A stretch of 64,000 nucleotides of DNA from Stenotrophomonas sp. Ste86 (GTDB lineage: Bacteria > Pseudomonadota > Gammaproteobacteria > Xanthomonadales > Xanthomonadaceae): positions 1 to 64,000 of the forward strand of contig NZ_JALJRW010000002.1 in assembly GCF_024519465.1 (NCBI RefSeq), given 5' to 3'. Every line of letters begins with the position of its first letter. Position 1 is the stretch's first letter. Shown here one piece after another: positions 44,550-52,548 of the stretch. The notes beneath the pieces are model-generated. The model was given only the letters and a program-made list of their open reading frames with translations. It searched no databases and was not told the origin of the DNA. A program made the translations under genes and the position numbers.

Positions 44550-45683
44550 ATGAGCAAGCGTGACTATTACGAAGTGCTGGGCGTCTCCCGCACCGCGACC
44601 GAAGAAGAACTGAAGAAGTCCTATCGCCGTTGCGCGATGAAGTTCCACCCGGACCGCAACCCGGGCGACAGCGCGGCCGAAGCCTCCTTCAAGGAGTGCA
44701 AGGAAGCCTACGAAACCCTGTCCGACAGCAACAAGCGCCGCATGTACGACGCCCACGGCCATGCTGCCTTCGAGCACGGCATGGGCGGCGGTGGCGGTGG
44801 TCCCGGCGGCCCGGACATGGGCGATATCTTCGGTGACATCTTCGGCAACATCTTCGGCGGTGCCGGTGGTGGTGGCCAGCGCCAGGCCCGTCGCGGCGCC
44901 GATGTCGGCTATGTGATGGAGCTGGACCTGGAAGAAGCGGTGATGGGCGTGGAACGCCGCATCGAGATCCCGACGTTGGCCGAATGCGACGACTGCAACG
45001 GCAGTGGCTCCGAAGACGGCAAGGTCGATACCTGCAGCGTGTGCCATGGCCACGGCCAGGTGCGCATCCAGCGCGGCATCTTTGCGATGCAGCAGGCGTG
45101 CCACAACTGCAACGGGCGCGGCAAGATCATCCAGACCCCGTGCAAGACCTGCCACGGCAATGGCCGTGTGGAGGAAGACAAGGTGTTGTCGGTGAAGGTG
45201 CCCGCGGGCGTCGACAGTGGCGACCGCATCCGCTTGTCCGGCGAAGGCGAGGCTGGTCCGGCCGGTACGCCGCCGGGCGATCTGTACGTGGAAGTGCGGG
45301 TGCGCGAGCACGCGATCTTCCAGCGCGACGGCGACGATCTGCATTGCGAAGTGCCGATCCGCATCTCGCAGGCTGCGTTGGGCGACACCGTGCGCGTGGC
45401 CACCCTGGGCGGGTACGCGGAAATCCGCATCCCGGCCGAAACCCAGACCGGCAAGCTGTTCCGCCTGCGCGGCAAGGGCGTGCGCTCGGTGCGCAGTCGC
45501 AGCGAAGGCGATCTGTACTGCCGCGTGGTGGTGGAAACTCCGGTCAACCTGACCCCTGAGCAGCGCAAGCTGCTGGAGCAGTTCGAAACCACCTTCACCG
45601 GCGAAGAAGCGCGCAAGCACTCGCCGAAATCGGCGACGTTCATCGACGGCGTGAAGGGTTTCTGGGATCGGATGACCTCGTAA
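44550..45683 (+). CDS. dnaJ: Chaperone DnaJ (Hsp40)
   Basis: A 377-residue class I J-protein. The J domain (1-70) includes KFHPDRNPG with the HPD motif. A Gly/Phe region follows ([20 protein letters not shown]). The zinc finger has four repeats [24 protein letters not shown] and CKTCHGNG. The C-terminal substrate domains reach [16 protein letters not shown]. It stimulates DnaK ATP hydrolysis. Confidence 0.97.
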   Translation: MSKRDYYEVLGVSRTATEEELKKSYRRCAMKFHPDRNPGDSAAEASFKECKEAYETLSDSNKRRMYDAHGHAAFEHGMGGGGGGPGGPDMGDIFGDIFGNIFGGAGGGGQRQARRGADVGYVMELDLEEAVMGVERRIEIPTLAECDDCNGSGSEDGKVDTCSVCHGHGQVRIQRGIFAMQQACHNCNGRGKIIQTPCKTCHGNGRVEEDKVLSVKVPAGVDSGDRIRLSGEGEAGPAGTPPGDLYVEVRVREHAIFQRDGDDLHCEVPIRISQAALGDTVRVATLGGYAEIRIPAETQTGKLFRLRGKGVRSVRSRSEGDLYCRVVVETPVNLTPEQRKLLEQFETTFTGEEARKHSPKSATFIDGVKGFWDRMTS

Positions 45684-45710
45684 GCGACCGGCGATTCAAC
45701 GGATGTGACG

Positions 45711-45741
45711 AAGGCCCGCTGGTGACAGCGGGCCTTTTTTT
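45711..45741 (+). terminator. Rho-independent terminator after dnaJ
   Basis: AAGGCCCGCT (45711-45720) pairs with AGCGGGCCTT (45727-45736) across GGTGAC, and the T-run continues to 45741. It closes the hrcA-grpE-dnaK-dnaJ unit. Confidence 0.93.
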
Positions 45742-45753
45742 GTCCGTCGCCGG

Positions 45754-45933
45754 GTAGAGCCACCCCATGGGTGGCTGCTCTTCGTTTCGGCACCGCGCGC
45801 AGCCACCCATGGGGTGGCTCTACCTGGGTGGACAAGCAGCCACCCATGGGGTGGCTCTACCCTGGGCGGACAAGCAGCCGCCCGTGGGGTGGCTCTACCC
45901 CCGGGTGGAGAAGCAGCCATCCATGGTGCGGCT
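45754..45933. repeat. Cluster of SMAG-type palindromes
   Basis: Copy 1 (45754-45776) reads GTAG then AGCCACCC and GGGTGGCT. Copies 2 (45801-45823), 3 (45838-45860) and 4 (45876-45897) are in the opposite orientation, ending GGTGGCTCTAC. Copy 5 (45915-45933) is degenerate and lacks CTAC. The opposing copies 1 and 2 can also fold together. They lie between the dnaJ terminator and pdxY and hold no gene. Confidence 0.88.
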
Positions 45934-45979
45934 TTCCCGGAGTCTCCGCCGGTCGGGGCGGCAGGCGTAAAATGTCGGG

Positions 45980-46888
45980 ATGAACGAATCCCTCGAAAGC
46001 CATCTGGTCCATGGACGCCGCCAGCGCCCGGACGGTCCGTCGCCGGTCGACGTCATCTCGGTGCAGTCGCAGCTGGTGTATGGCTACGCCGGCAACAGCG
46101 CTGCCGTGCCGCCGTTGCGCGCGCTGGGCGTGCGTGTCGCCGAAATCCCGACCACGCTGCTGAGCAATGCGCCGTTCTACGCCACCACGCGTGGCCGCGT
46201 GCTGCCCTCGGACTGGTTTGCCGACCTGCTGCTGGGCGCCGGTGAGCGCGGGTTGCCGCAGCGGGCGCGGATGCTGATCTCCGGCTATTTCGGCAGCGTC
46301 GGCAACGGCGCGGCCTTTGCCGACTGGCTCGACGCGGTGCTGCCGTCTTCACCGCAGCTGCGTTACTGCCTGGACCCGGTTATCGGCGATACCCACACCG
46401 GGCCCTACGTCGAGCCGGGCCTGGAAAAGGTCTTCGCCGAACGCCTGCTGCCGCATGCCTGGCTGGTGACCCCCAACGCCTTCGAACTCGGTCGCCTGAC
46501 CGGCATGCCGAGCCTGGCCCAGGACGAGGCTATCGCCGCTGCGCAGACGCTGCTCGCGCGCGGGCCGGAATGGGTGCTCGCCCACAGCGTCGGCGGTGAC
46601 CCGGGCCAACTGGTCACGCTGGCGGTCAGCCGTGAGGCGATCTGGCGCTGGTCCTCGCCGCACCTGCCGGTGGACGTGGCCGGTACGGGTGATGTGCTGA
46701 TGTCGCTGCTGGTAGCGTTCCTGCTGCGCGGTGAAGCGTTCGAGGAGGCGATCTCGCGCGCCATCGCCGGCGTGCACGTGGCGCTGGAGACCACCCTGGC
46801 CAATGGCCATGAAGAGTTCGACGTTCTGGCCGCCGCGCCGGCCGCGCTGGCCCTGCCGCAGCGCTTCGTGCCCGAGCGCCTGGCGTGA
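45980..46888 (+). CDS. pdxY: Pyridoxal kinase PdxY-type
   Basis: A 302-residue ribokinase-superfamily enzyme that phosphorylates pyridoxal in the salvage of vitamin B6. Segments include SVQSQLVYGYAGNSAAVPPL, TTLLSNAPFY, LDPVIGDTHTGPYV, TPNAFELGRLTG and the catalytic VAGTGDVLMSLLVAFLLRG with Asp in GTGD. The first 20 or so residues are a non-conserved extension. The tyrA-like gene overlaps its end by four bases. Confidence 0.9.
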   Translation: MNESLESHLVHGRRQRPDGPSPVDVISVQSQLVYGYAGNSAAVPPLRALGVRVAEIPTTLLSNAPFYATTRGRVLPSDWFADLLLGAGERGLPQRARMLISGYFGSVGNGAAFADWLDAVLPSSPQLRYCLDPVIGDTHTGPYVEPGLEKVFAERLLPHAWLVTPNAFELGRLTGMPSLAQDEAIAAAQTLLARGPEWVLAHSVGGDPGQLVTLAVSREAIWRWSSPHLPVDVAGTGDVLMSLLVAFLLRGEAFEEAISRAIAGVHVALETTLANGHEEFDVLAAAPAALALPQRFVPERLA

Positions 46889-47997
46889 GGGCAGCACCGG
46901 TTGTCGGTATCGTCGGCAGCGCCGGCGCCTACGGGCGTTGGCTGCGTGGGTTCCTCGAGCGGCGCATGGGCCTGGAGGTGATCGGCCATGATCCGGCCGA
47001 TCCGCACTCGGACGATCCGGAGGTGCTGCTGCAGCGGTCCGATGTACTGGTTTTCTCCGCGCCCATCCGCCAAACGCCCGCGCTGATCGCCGACTACGTG
47101 GCGCGTTCGGCCGGACGCGAGGCCGGGCGCCTGTGGCTGGATGTGACCTCGGTAAAGAGCGATCCGGTCGCGGCGATGCTGGCCTCGCAGGCCGAGGTGG
47201 TGGGGCTGCATCCGATGACCGCACCGCCCAAGGCACCGACGCTGAAGGGGCGGGTGATGGTGGTCTGCGAAGCGCGGTTGTCGCGCTGGCAGCCCTGGGT
47301 GCAACGGTTGTGCGACGCGCTGGAAGCCGAGTGCGTGCGCGCCACGCCCGCACACCACGACCAGGTCATGGCGCTGGTGCAGGCGATGGTGCACGCCACC
47401 CACCTGGCCCAGGCCGGGGTGCTGCGCGAGTACGCGCCCCTGCTGGGAGCGTTGCCGGCGCTGATGCCGTACCGCTCGGCGTCGTTCGAACTGGACACGG
47501 CGATCATCGCGCGCATCCTGTCGTTGAACCCGGCCATCTACGAAGACATCCAGTTCGGCAACCCGCACGTGGGCCCGATGCTGGACCGCCTGCTGGGCCA
47601 GCTGCAGCAACTGCGCGACCAAGTGGGGCAGGGCGATGACGCTGCACGCGCGGCCTTCCGCCAGCACCTGCTGCTGGACAACCGTGACAGCCAGGGCGAG
47701 GCCGTATTGGCCGAAGGCAATTACACCTTCGAACGCGTCGGCTACCTGCTTGCGGACCTGACCGAACGCAATGCGATCAGCGTGCACCTGCCCGAGGACC
47801 GCCCCGGCTCGCTGCGCGAACTGCTGCATGTGTTCGAACGGCATGCGGTGAGCCTGGCGTCGATCCATTCCTCGCGTACGCCGGGCGGTGAAGTGCATTT
47901 CCGTGTCGGCTTCGTGGCCGGCAGCGATGCGGCGGCGCTGCAGCGCGCGGCGCAGGAAATCGATGCGTCCGGGATCGGCCGGGTGTTGCCGCGCTGA
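46885..47997 (+). CDS. tyrA: Prephenate dehydrogenase with ACT domain
   Basis: A 370-residue enzyme of tyrosine synthesis; oxidises prephenate to 4-hydroxyphenylpyruvate. The GTG start overlaps the pdxY stop. The nucleotide-binding N terminus is VGIVGSAGAYGRWLRGF, a T-protein-like variant of the usual GxGxxG. Catalytic-domain segments LWLDVTSVKSDPV and VGLHPMTAPP precede the helical dimer region. A C-terminal ACT domain (about residues 295-365, SVHLPEDRPGSLRELLHVFE) should bind tyrosine for feedback control. No chorismate mutase domain is fused. Confidence 0.88.
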   Translation: MRAAPVVGIVGSAGAYGRWLRGFLERRMGLEVIGHDPADPHSDDPEVLLQRSDVLVFSAPIRQTPALIADYVARSAGREAGRLWLDVTSVKSDPVAAMLASQAEVVGLHPMTAPPKAPTLKGRVMVVCEARLSRWQPWVQRLCDALEAECVRATPAHHDQVMALVQAMVHATHLAQAGVLREYAPLLGALPALMPYRSASFELDTAIIARILSLNPAIYEDIQFGNPHVGPMLDRLLGQLQQLRDQVGQGDDAARAAFRQHLLLDNRDSQGEAVLAEGNYTFERVGYLLADLTERNAISVHLPEDRPGSLRELLHVFERHAVSLASIHSSRTPGGEVHFRVGFVAGSDAAALQRAAQEIDASGIGRVLPR

Positions 47998-48015
47998 CGT
48001 GCTGCGACGCCGCAT

Positions 48016-48061
48016 TCATCCACAGGGGGTGTGGATGAGTTGCGCACAAACATGTGGATAA
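48016..48061. promoter_or_regulatory. Three DnaA-box-like sites
   Basis: TGTGGATAA at 48053-48061 is a perfect DnaA box on the minus strand. TCATCCACA (48016-48024) and TGTGGATGA (48030-48038) each differ by one base. All three lie in the non-coding gap after tyrA. Confidence 0.6.
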
Positions 48062-48087
48062 CCGCGCGCATCCCTTGCGGTCACAGG

Positions 48088-48145
48088 CTGTCAAGAAGGC
48101 TGGCCAGAAAATGACCAGCCTTTCGGAAACTATTTTTCTTGACAG
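48088..48145. repeat. Nested inverted repeat
   Basis: CTGTCAAGAA (48088-48097) pairs with TTCTTGACAG (48136-48145). Inside, AAGGCTGG (48096-48103) pairs with CCAGCCTT (48115-48122). The right arm is preceded by TATTTTT. It could end the tyrA transcript or encode a small structured RNA. Confidence 0.65.
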
Positions 48146-48166
48146 CGAGCGCAGTACGGCCGGTAC

Positions 48167-48361
48167 TCAGGTGGTGAGGATCAACTCGCCGCCGCGGGTG
48201 CGGAACTGACGGCCGTCACGGACAAGATGGCGGCCGTCGGCCAGCTCATAGCGCGCGCTGTTTTCGGCCGGCGCGGTGTTGCCGGGCTGCTCATCCTTGA
48301 ACTCGACGATGACGTAGCTCTCGCCGGCGGCGTCGGTGGCGGGGAACTGTCGGAACGACAT
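48167..48361 (-). CDS. Small acidic protein, unknown function
   Basis: A 64-residue frame from ATG 48361, preceded by a perfect AGGAGG six bases upstream. The product (MSFRQFPATDAAGES, then VIVEFKDEQPG, YELADGRHLVRDG, FRTRGGELILTT) looks like a compact beta-rich protein. The strong ribosome site and full-length coding bias support a real gene; no family recognised. Confidence 0.75.
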   Translation of the reverse strand: MSFRQFPATDAAGESYVIVEFKDEQPGNTAPAENSARYELADGRHLVRDGRQFRTRGGELILTT

Positions 48362-48432
48362 GAAGCACCTCCTGCGGTGGCACAAACCGATGACCTGCGC
48401 ACCATGCAACGCACCGCGTTAGCGGTGCGTCA

Positions 48433-50199
48433 TCACTCGATGAACTGCAGCCTGGCCAGTTCGGCGTACATCCCGCCTTCGGCGAGCAGCTCGGCGTGGG
48501 TGCCCTGTGCGACGATGCGGCCGTGGTCCATCACCACGATGCGGTCGGCCTTGAGCACGGTCGCCAGGCGATGGGCGATCACCAGCGTGGTGCGCCCGGC
48601 CATCAGCCGTTCCAGCGCCTGCTGCACCGCGCGCTCGCTCTGCGCATCCAGCGCGCTGGTGGCTTCGTCGAGCAGCAGGATCGGTGCGTCCTTGAGCAGT
48701 GCACGGGCGATCGCGATGCGCTGCTGCTGGCCACCGGACAGGCGCGCACCACGCTCTCCCAGTTCGCTCAGGTAGCCGTCGGGCAAGGCCTGCAGGAACT
48801 CATCGGCTTCGGCGGCTTCGGCGGCGCGCTGCACCTCCTCATCGGTGGCTTCCAGGCGCCCGTAGCGGATGTTCTCCAGCGCGGTGCTGGCAAACAGCGT
48901 GGGCTGCTGCGGGACCAGTGCCAGCTGCGCGCGCAACTGCGCCGGATCGACCCGGCGAACGTCCAGGCCATCGACCAGGATGCTGCCCGAGGCGGGATCG
49001 TGGAAGCGCAACAGCATCGACAGCACCGTGCTCTTGCCCGCGCCGGAGGGGCCGACCAGTGCCACGGTTTCACCGGGGCGGACGTGCAGGTTGAAATGCT
49101 CCAGCGCGGCGGTGTCCGGGCGCTGCGGGTAGTGGAAGACCACGTCGTCGAAGCGGATCTCGCCGCGCAACGGCGTGGGCAGGGGCAGCGGATCGGCCGG
49201 GGTGGTGATTTCGATGTCTTCCTGCAGCAGCTCGGCGATCCGGCCCATGCCGCCGGAGGCGCGCTGCAATTCGTTCCAGACTTCGGCCAGGGCACCGACC
49301 GAGCCGCCGCCGATCAGTGCGTATAGCACGAACTGGCCGAGCGTACCGGCGGTCATGTTGCCGTCGATGACATCGTGCGCGCCCAGCCACAGCACGCCGA
49401 CGATCGCCCCGAACACCAGCACGATCGCGGTGGCCGTGACGATCGACTGCGCCCCGATGCGGCGCCGTGCGGCACGGATCGATTCGGCCAGCGCCGCATT
49501 GAAGCGGCCCCGTTCGTACGGCTCGCGCGCATGCGCCTGCACGGTGCGCACCGCGCCGAGGGTTTCGGCAGCAAGACTGTTCGCGTCGGCGACGCGGTCC
49601 TGGCTGGCGCGCGAGATGTTGCGCAGCCGGCGTGCGCCGATGATGATCGGCAGCACCGCCAGCGGGATGCCGACCAGCGACCACGCGGCCAGGTGCGGAC
49701 TGGTCACGAACAGCATCACCAGGCTGCCCACCACCGTGACGCTGCTGCGCAGGGCAACGGACATGGTCGAGCCGATCACGCTGCGCAGCAGTTCGCTGTC
49801 GGCGGTGAGTCGGGACACCAGTTCGCCGCTGCGGCTGCGGTCGTGGAAACCGGCGCCAAGCGAAATTAGGTGTGCGTACAGGCGGCTGCGCAGATCGGCG
49901 ACGACCTTTTCACCGAGCAACGACACGAAGAAGAAACGCGCGGCGGTGGCCAGCGCCAGCAGCACAGCGACCAGGAACAGCAGGGCGAAGGCGCGGTTGA
50001 TCTGGCCGCTGTCGTTGAAGCCGTGATCGATCATCAGCTTCACCGCCGGCGGCAGGCTCAGCGTGGCCACCGAGGACAGCGCCAGCGCCACCAGCCAGGC
50101 CACGAACAGCCCGGTGTGGCGACGCACGAACGGCCACAGCGTGCCCAAGCTGCCGAGCTGACGCACGGCCGGGGCCTGCGCGGGGGAGGTGTCAGTCAT
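48433..50199 (-). CDS. ABC transporter, MsbA/lipid-exporter type half-transporter
   Basis: A 588-residue fused membrane/ATPase half-transporter. Six membrane helices cover about residues 20-320. The ATPase has Walker A GPSGAGKST, Q-loop ALVPQQPTLFAS, signature LSGGQQQRIAIARAL, Walker B ILLLDEATSALD and the switch His in TLVIAHRLATV. This layout belongs to the ABCB group that exports lipids or drugs; substrate unknown. Its start overlaps the end of the YigZ-like gene by eight bases. Confidence 0.88.
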   Translation of the reverse strand: MTDTSPAQAPAVRQLGSLGTLWPFVRRHTGLFVAWLVALALSSVATLSLPPAVKLMIDHGFNDSGQINRAFALLFLVAVLLALATAARFFFVSLLGEKVVADLRSRLYAHLISLGAGFHDRSRSGELVSRLTADSELLRSVIGSTMSVALRSSVTVVGSLVMLFVTSPHLAAWSLVGIPLAVLPIIIGARRLRNISRASQDRVADANSLAAETLGAVRTVQAHAREPYERGRFNAALAESIRAARRRIGAQSIVTATAIVLVFGAIVGVLWLGAHDVIDGNMTAGTLGQFVLYALIGGGSVGALAEVWNELQRASGGMGRIAELLQEDIEITTPADPLPLPTPLRGEIRFDDVVFHYPQRPDTAALEHFNLHVRPGETVALVGPSGAGKSTVLSMLLRFHDPASGSILVDGLDVRRVDPAQLRAQLALVPQQPTLFASTALENIRYGRLEATDEEVQRAAEAAEADEFLQALPDGYLSELGERGARLSGGQQQRIAIARALLKDAPILLLDEATSALDAQSERAVQQALERLMAGRTTLVIAHRLATVLKADRIVVMDHGRIVAQGTHAELLAEGGMYAELARLQFIE

Positions 50200-50800
50200 T
50201 CAGATGGCCTGGTTCGGGGCATGTTTCGATGCGGATACGATCACGGGTGGCGTCGCGCAGGCGGATTTTCAACGGGTCGGCCTGATCGGCCGGCAAACGA
50301 ACCTGCAGCTCGACCCCCGACGGGGTGAAGGTTTCGGCCAGTTTTTCGGCGCTGTGACCGGCCAATGCGGCATGCAGGGCGCCCAGGTCTTCGAAGCCGG
50401 CGTGGATGCGCAGCGCGGCCAGTGCGATCAACGGCTGCCGTGGGGCGGTGCGCAGGCACTCGGCAGCCGTGCCGCCGTAGGCGCGGACCAGACCGCCGGC
50501 GCCCAGCTTGATGCCGCCATACCAGCGGATCACCACCACCATCACCCGGTCGAAGCCCTGGCCGTCGATCGCCGCCAGGATGGGGCGCCCGGCAGTACCG
50601 GCCGGCTCGCCATCGTCGCTGGAGCGGTATTCCCCGCCATGCCGGTAGGCCCAGCAGTTGTGGGTGGCGTCGGGCACGGCCACCTGCTGCAGGAAGGCCA
50701 GGGCCGCCGCCGCGTCATCGATGGGCGCCGCATGGGCGATGAAGCGGCTGTGCTTGATCTCCAGGCTGTGGCTGACGGGGGTGGCGAGCGTGTCGGACAT
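50192..50800 (-). CDS. YigZ/IMPACT family protein
   Basis: A 202-residue protein with the UPF0029 domain: SRFIAHAAPIDDAAAALAFL, HNCWAYRHGGEYRSSDDGEP, RVMVVVIRWYGGIKLGAGGL and VRAYGGTAAECL. A C-terminal DUF1949-like half follows. Bacterial members (YigZ) are poorly defined, possibly tied to translation or stress as in yeast Yih1/IMPACT. ATG 50800 is preferred over an ATG nine bases upstream. Confidence 0.9.
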   Translation of the reverse strand: MSDTLATPVSHSLEIKHSRFIAHAAPIDDAAAALAFLQQVAVPDATHNCWAYRHGGEYRSSDDGEPAGTAGRPILAAIDGQGFDRVMVVVIRWYGGIKLGAGGLVRAYGGTAAECLRTAPRQPLIALAALRIHAGFEDLGALHAALAGHSAEKLAETFTPSGVELQVRLPADQADPLKIRLRDATRDRIRIETCPEPGHLND

Positions 50801-50837
50801 TCCCACCATTGTAGTGGGCTGGCTGCGACCGGGCGCG

Positions 50838-51791
50838 TCAGTTGTCCAGCAGCTGGCGTACGTCGCGCGGGACGCGGGTTTCCGGATAGTGCTGAAGATA
50901 GCGTTCCAGGCTGGCGCGCGCAGTATCCACGTCGCCGTTGTCGCGGCGCTCGCGGATGCGCTGGAGCCATTGCTTGCGGGGCAGCGTGGCATCGGCATCG
51001 ACAGCGGCGTTGACGGCGCTGTCGGACAGCGTGCCGCTCACCGCCGCCGGCGCGGCGCGGCGCATCACCCCGGGCGCACCGGCGGCGCTGCGCGCCGGTT
51101 CGGCCGCCATCGGCGCGGACTGGATATCGGTGGCCTGCTGACGTGCGCGGCTGCCGGTGGTGGTGATCTTCTCCAGCGCAGGCGCAGGCGCAGCAACGGC
51201 GTCCATCGCGTAGGCCTGGGACGGCGACGGGGCCGCCACCGGTGCTGCCGGCGGCGGCATCGGTGCGGCCACGATCGGTGCGGGCGCGGGCCGGGTGACC
51301 AATGGCTCGCGCGTGTCGGCGCGTGGCGGTGCCGGCGGCGGCGTGGACGGTTTTGCGACCGGTGCCGTGGCAACCTCGGCCACGTCGGCAGCGGCCATCG
51401 GCGCTTGATCGTGGCGTGCCTCGGATGCCTGCGGTGCCGCTGCGGGTGTGGGCAGCGCCTCGACCGCGGCCGACGGGGCCGGGCTGGGCGCGGGCTGCGG
51501 TGCGTCGGGCTTGAGCTGCCAGGCGATGCCCACGGCGAACACCACCGAGGCGGCCAGACCGAGCGCGGCCGGCAGGCGCGAACGGCGGCGCGCGGCGCGC
51601 GGGACGCTGCGGGCAGGCGCGGCCGCCTCCGGGACCGGGACGGACTGCGCCACCGGCGCGGTGTGCAAGGACGCCCGTGCGGCCGCCAGTACGGCCTCGT
51701 CCAGCGCGCTCGACGGTGCGGTGGGCGCGGGACGACCGAGCAGGCGCGCCAGCGCGCGTTCTTCCGGGGTGAGCGGCGCGGACCGGTTCAT
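50838..51791 (-). CDS. Membrane protein coupled to an ECF sigma factor, probable anti-sigma
   Basis: A 317-residue protein whose ATG overlaps the sigma factor stop (ATGA). A short cytosolic head (RSAPLTPEERALARLLGRPA) precedes one membrane segment (LPAALGLAASVVFAVGIAWQ, about residues 75-94) and a long Ala/Pro-rich periplasmic stretch (about 95-230). A segment EKITTTGSRARQQATDIQS recalls the N-terminal signal of TonB receptors. The C-terminal part is helical with QWLQRIRERRDNGDVDTARA. Coupling suggests an anti-sigma; the canonical zinc anti-sigma motif is absent. Confidence 0.75.
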   Translation of the reverse strand: MNRSAPLTPEERALARLLGRPAPTAPSSALDEAVLAAARASLHTAPVAQSVPVPEAAAPARSVPRAARRRSRLPAALGLAASVVFAVGIAWQLKPDAPQPAPSPAPSAAVEALPTPAAAPQASEARHDQAPMAAADVAEVATAPVAKPSTPPPAPPRADTREPLVTRPAPAPIVAAPMPPPAAPVAAPSPSQAYAMDAVAAPAPALEKITTTGSRARQQATDIQSAPMAAEPARSAAGAPGVMRRAAPAAVSGTLSDSAVNAAVDADATLPRKQWLQRIRERRDNGDVDTARASLERYLQHYPETRVPRDVRQLLDN

Positions 51792-52414
51792 TCGGACAAC
51801 CCCGCACGCAGCTTGTCCATGGCATAGCGCAGGCGCGATTTCACGGTTTCGCGGCCCACGCCGGTGATCTCGGCAATCTCTTCCAGGCTCAGTTCCTGCT
51901 CCAGGCGCAACTGCAGTACCTCGCGCTGTTCGTCGGGCAGCTGTTCCATGGCCAGCTGCAGCCGGCGACGCTGTTCGAACTCGGACAGCTGGGTTTCCGG
52001 CGTACGCGTATCGCTCATGCGGGCGACCCGCTCCTCGGCATCACCGGGCGCGGGCGGGCGGTGCCGCGCCGCGCGCCAGTGGTCGTTGAGGCGATTGTGG
52101 GCGATGCGGAACAGCCAGGTGGTGAAGGCGGCATCGGGTTGCCAGCTCGCCCGTGCGGCGATCACGCGTTGCCACACGTCCTGGAACATCTCGTCGGCCA
52201 GTGCGGCATCGCGCAGCTGGCGCAGCAGGAAGCTGTACAGGCGGCTGCGGTGGCGCGCATACAGGGTTTCGAACGCAGGCAGCTCGCCAGCGGCCCAGGC
52301 CAGCATCAGCGATTCGTCGGTTGGCAGGGCGGCGGCGTCCACGGCGCACAGGGTAAGCGCTGGGCCGGATTCCGCATAGCAGGGCAAGGGGCGGGCGGGG
52401 GCAGGGGACAACAT
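51788..52414 (-). CDS. ECF-like sigma-70 family RNA polymerase factor
   Basis: Region 2 (LYARHRSRLYSFLLRQL, ALADEMFQDVWQRVI, FTTWLFRIAHNRLNDHWR) and region 4 (LPDEQREVLQLRLEQELSL, EEIAEITGVGRETVKSRL) are complete. ATG 52414 gives 208 residues, but no ribosome site is clear and a later start near residue 40 is possible. It is probably held inactive by the overlapping downstream protein and released by an envelope signal. Targets unknown. Confidence 0.85.
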   Translation of the reverse strand: MLSPAPARPLPCYAESGPALTLCAVDAAALPTDESLMLAWAAGELPAFETLYARHRSRLYSFLLRQLRDAALADEMFQDVWQRVIAARASWQPDAAFTTWLFRIAHNRLNDHWRAARHRPPAPGDAEERVARMSDTRTPETQLSEFEQRRRLQLAMEQLPDEQREVLQLRLEQELSLEEIAEITGVGRETVKSRLRYAMDKLRAGLSE

Positions 52415-52548
52415 GGGCGCAGGGAGGTGGGCGAGGTCCTGTTGAACGTCCCGTGGCGATGAACGGGGTTGCGGGCTTCCACTGCCCCCCGGTCGGCGCG
52501 CTATGCTCAGGCCACAGGGGAGGTGCCGGGCATCCGGCGCCAGAAGAG

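Noticed and set aside
45754-45933. CRISPR array
   Set aside because: The repeats are palindromic, face both ways, and are unevenly spaced with no constant spacers and no cas genes; they are SMAG-type elements.
48001-48061. Origin of replication
   Set aside because: Only three DnaA-like boxes and no AT-rich unwinding region, dnaA, dnaN or gidA nearby; a DnaA-binding site is the most that can be said.
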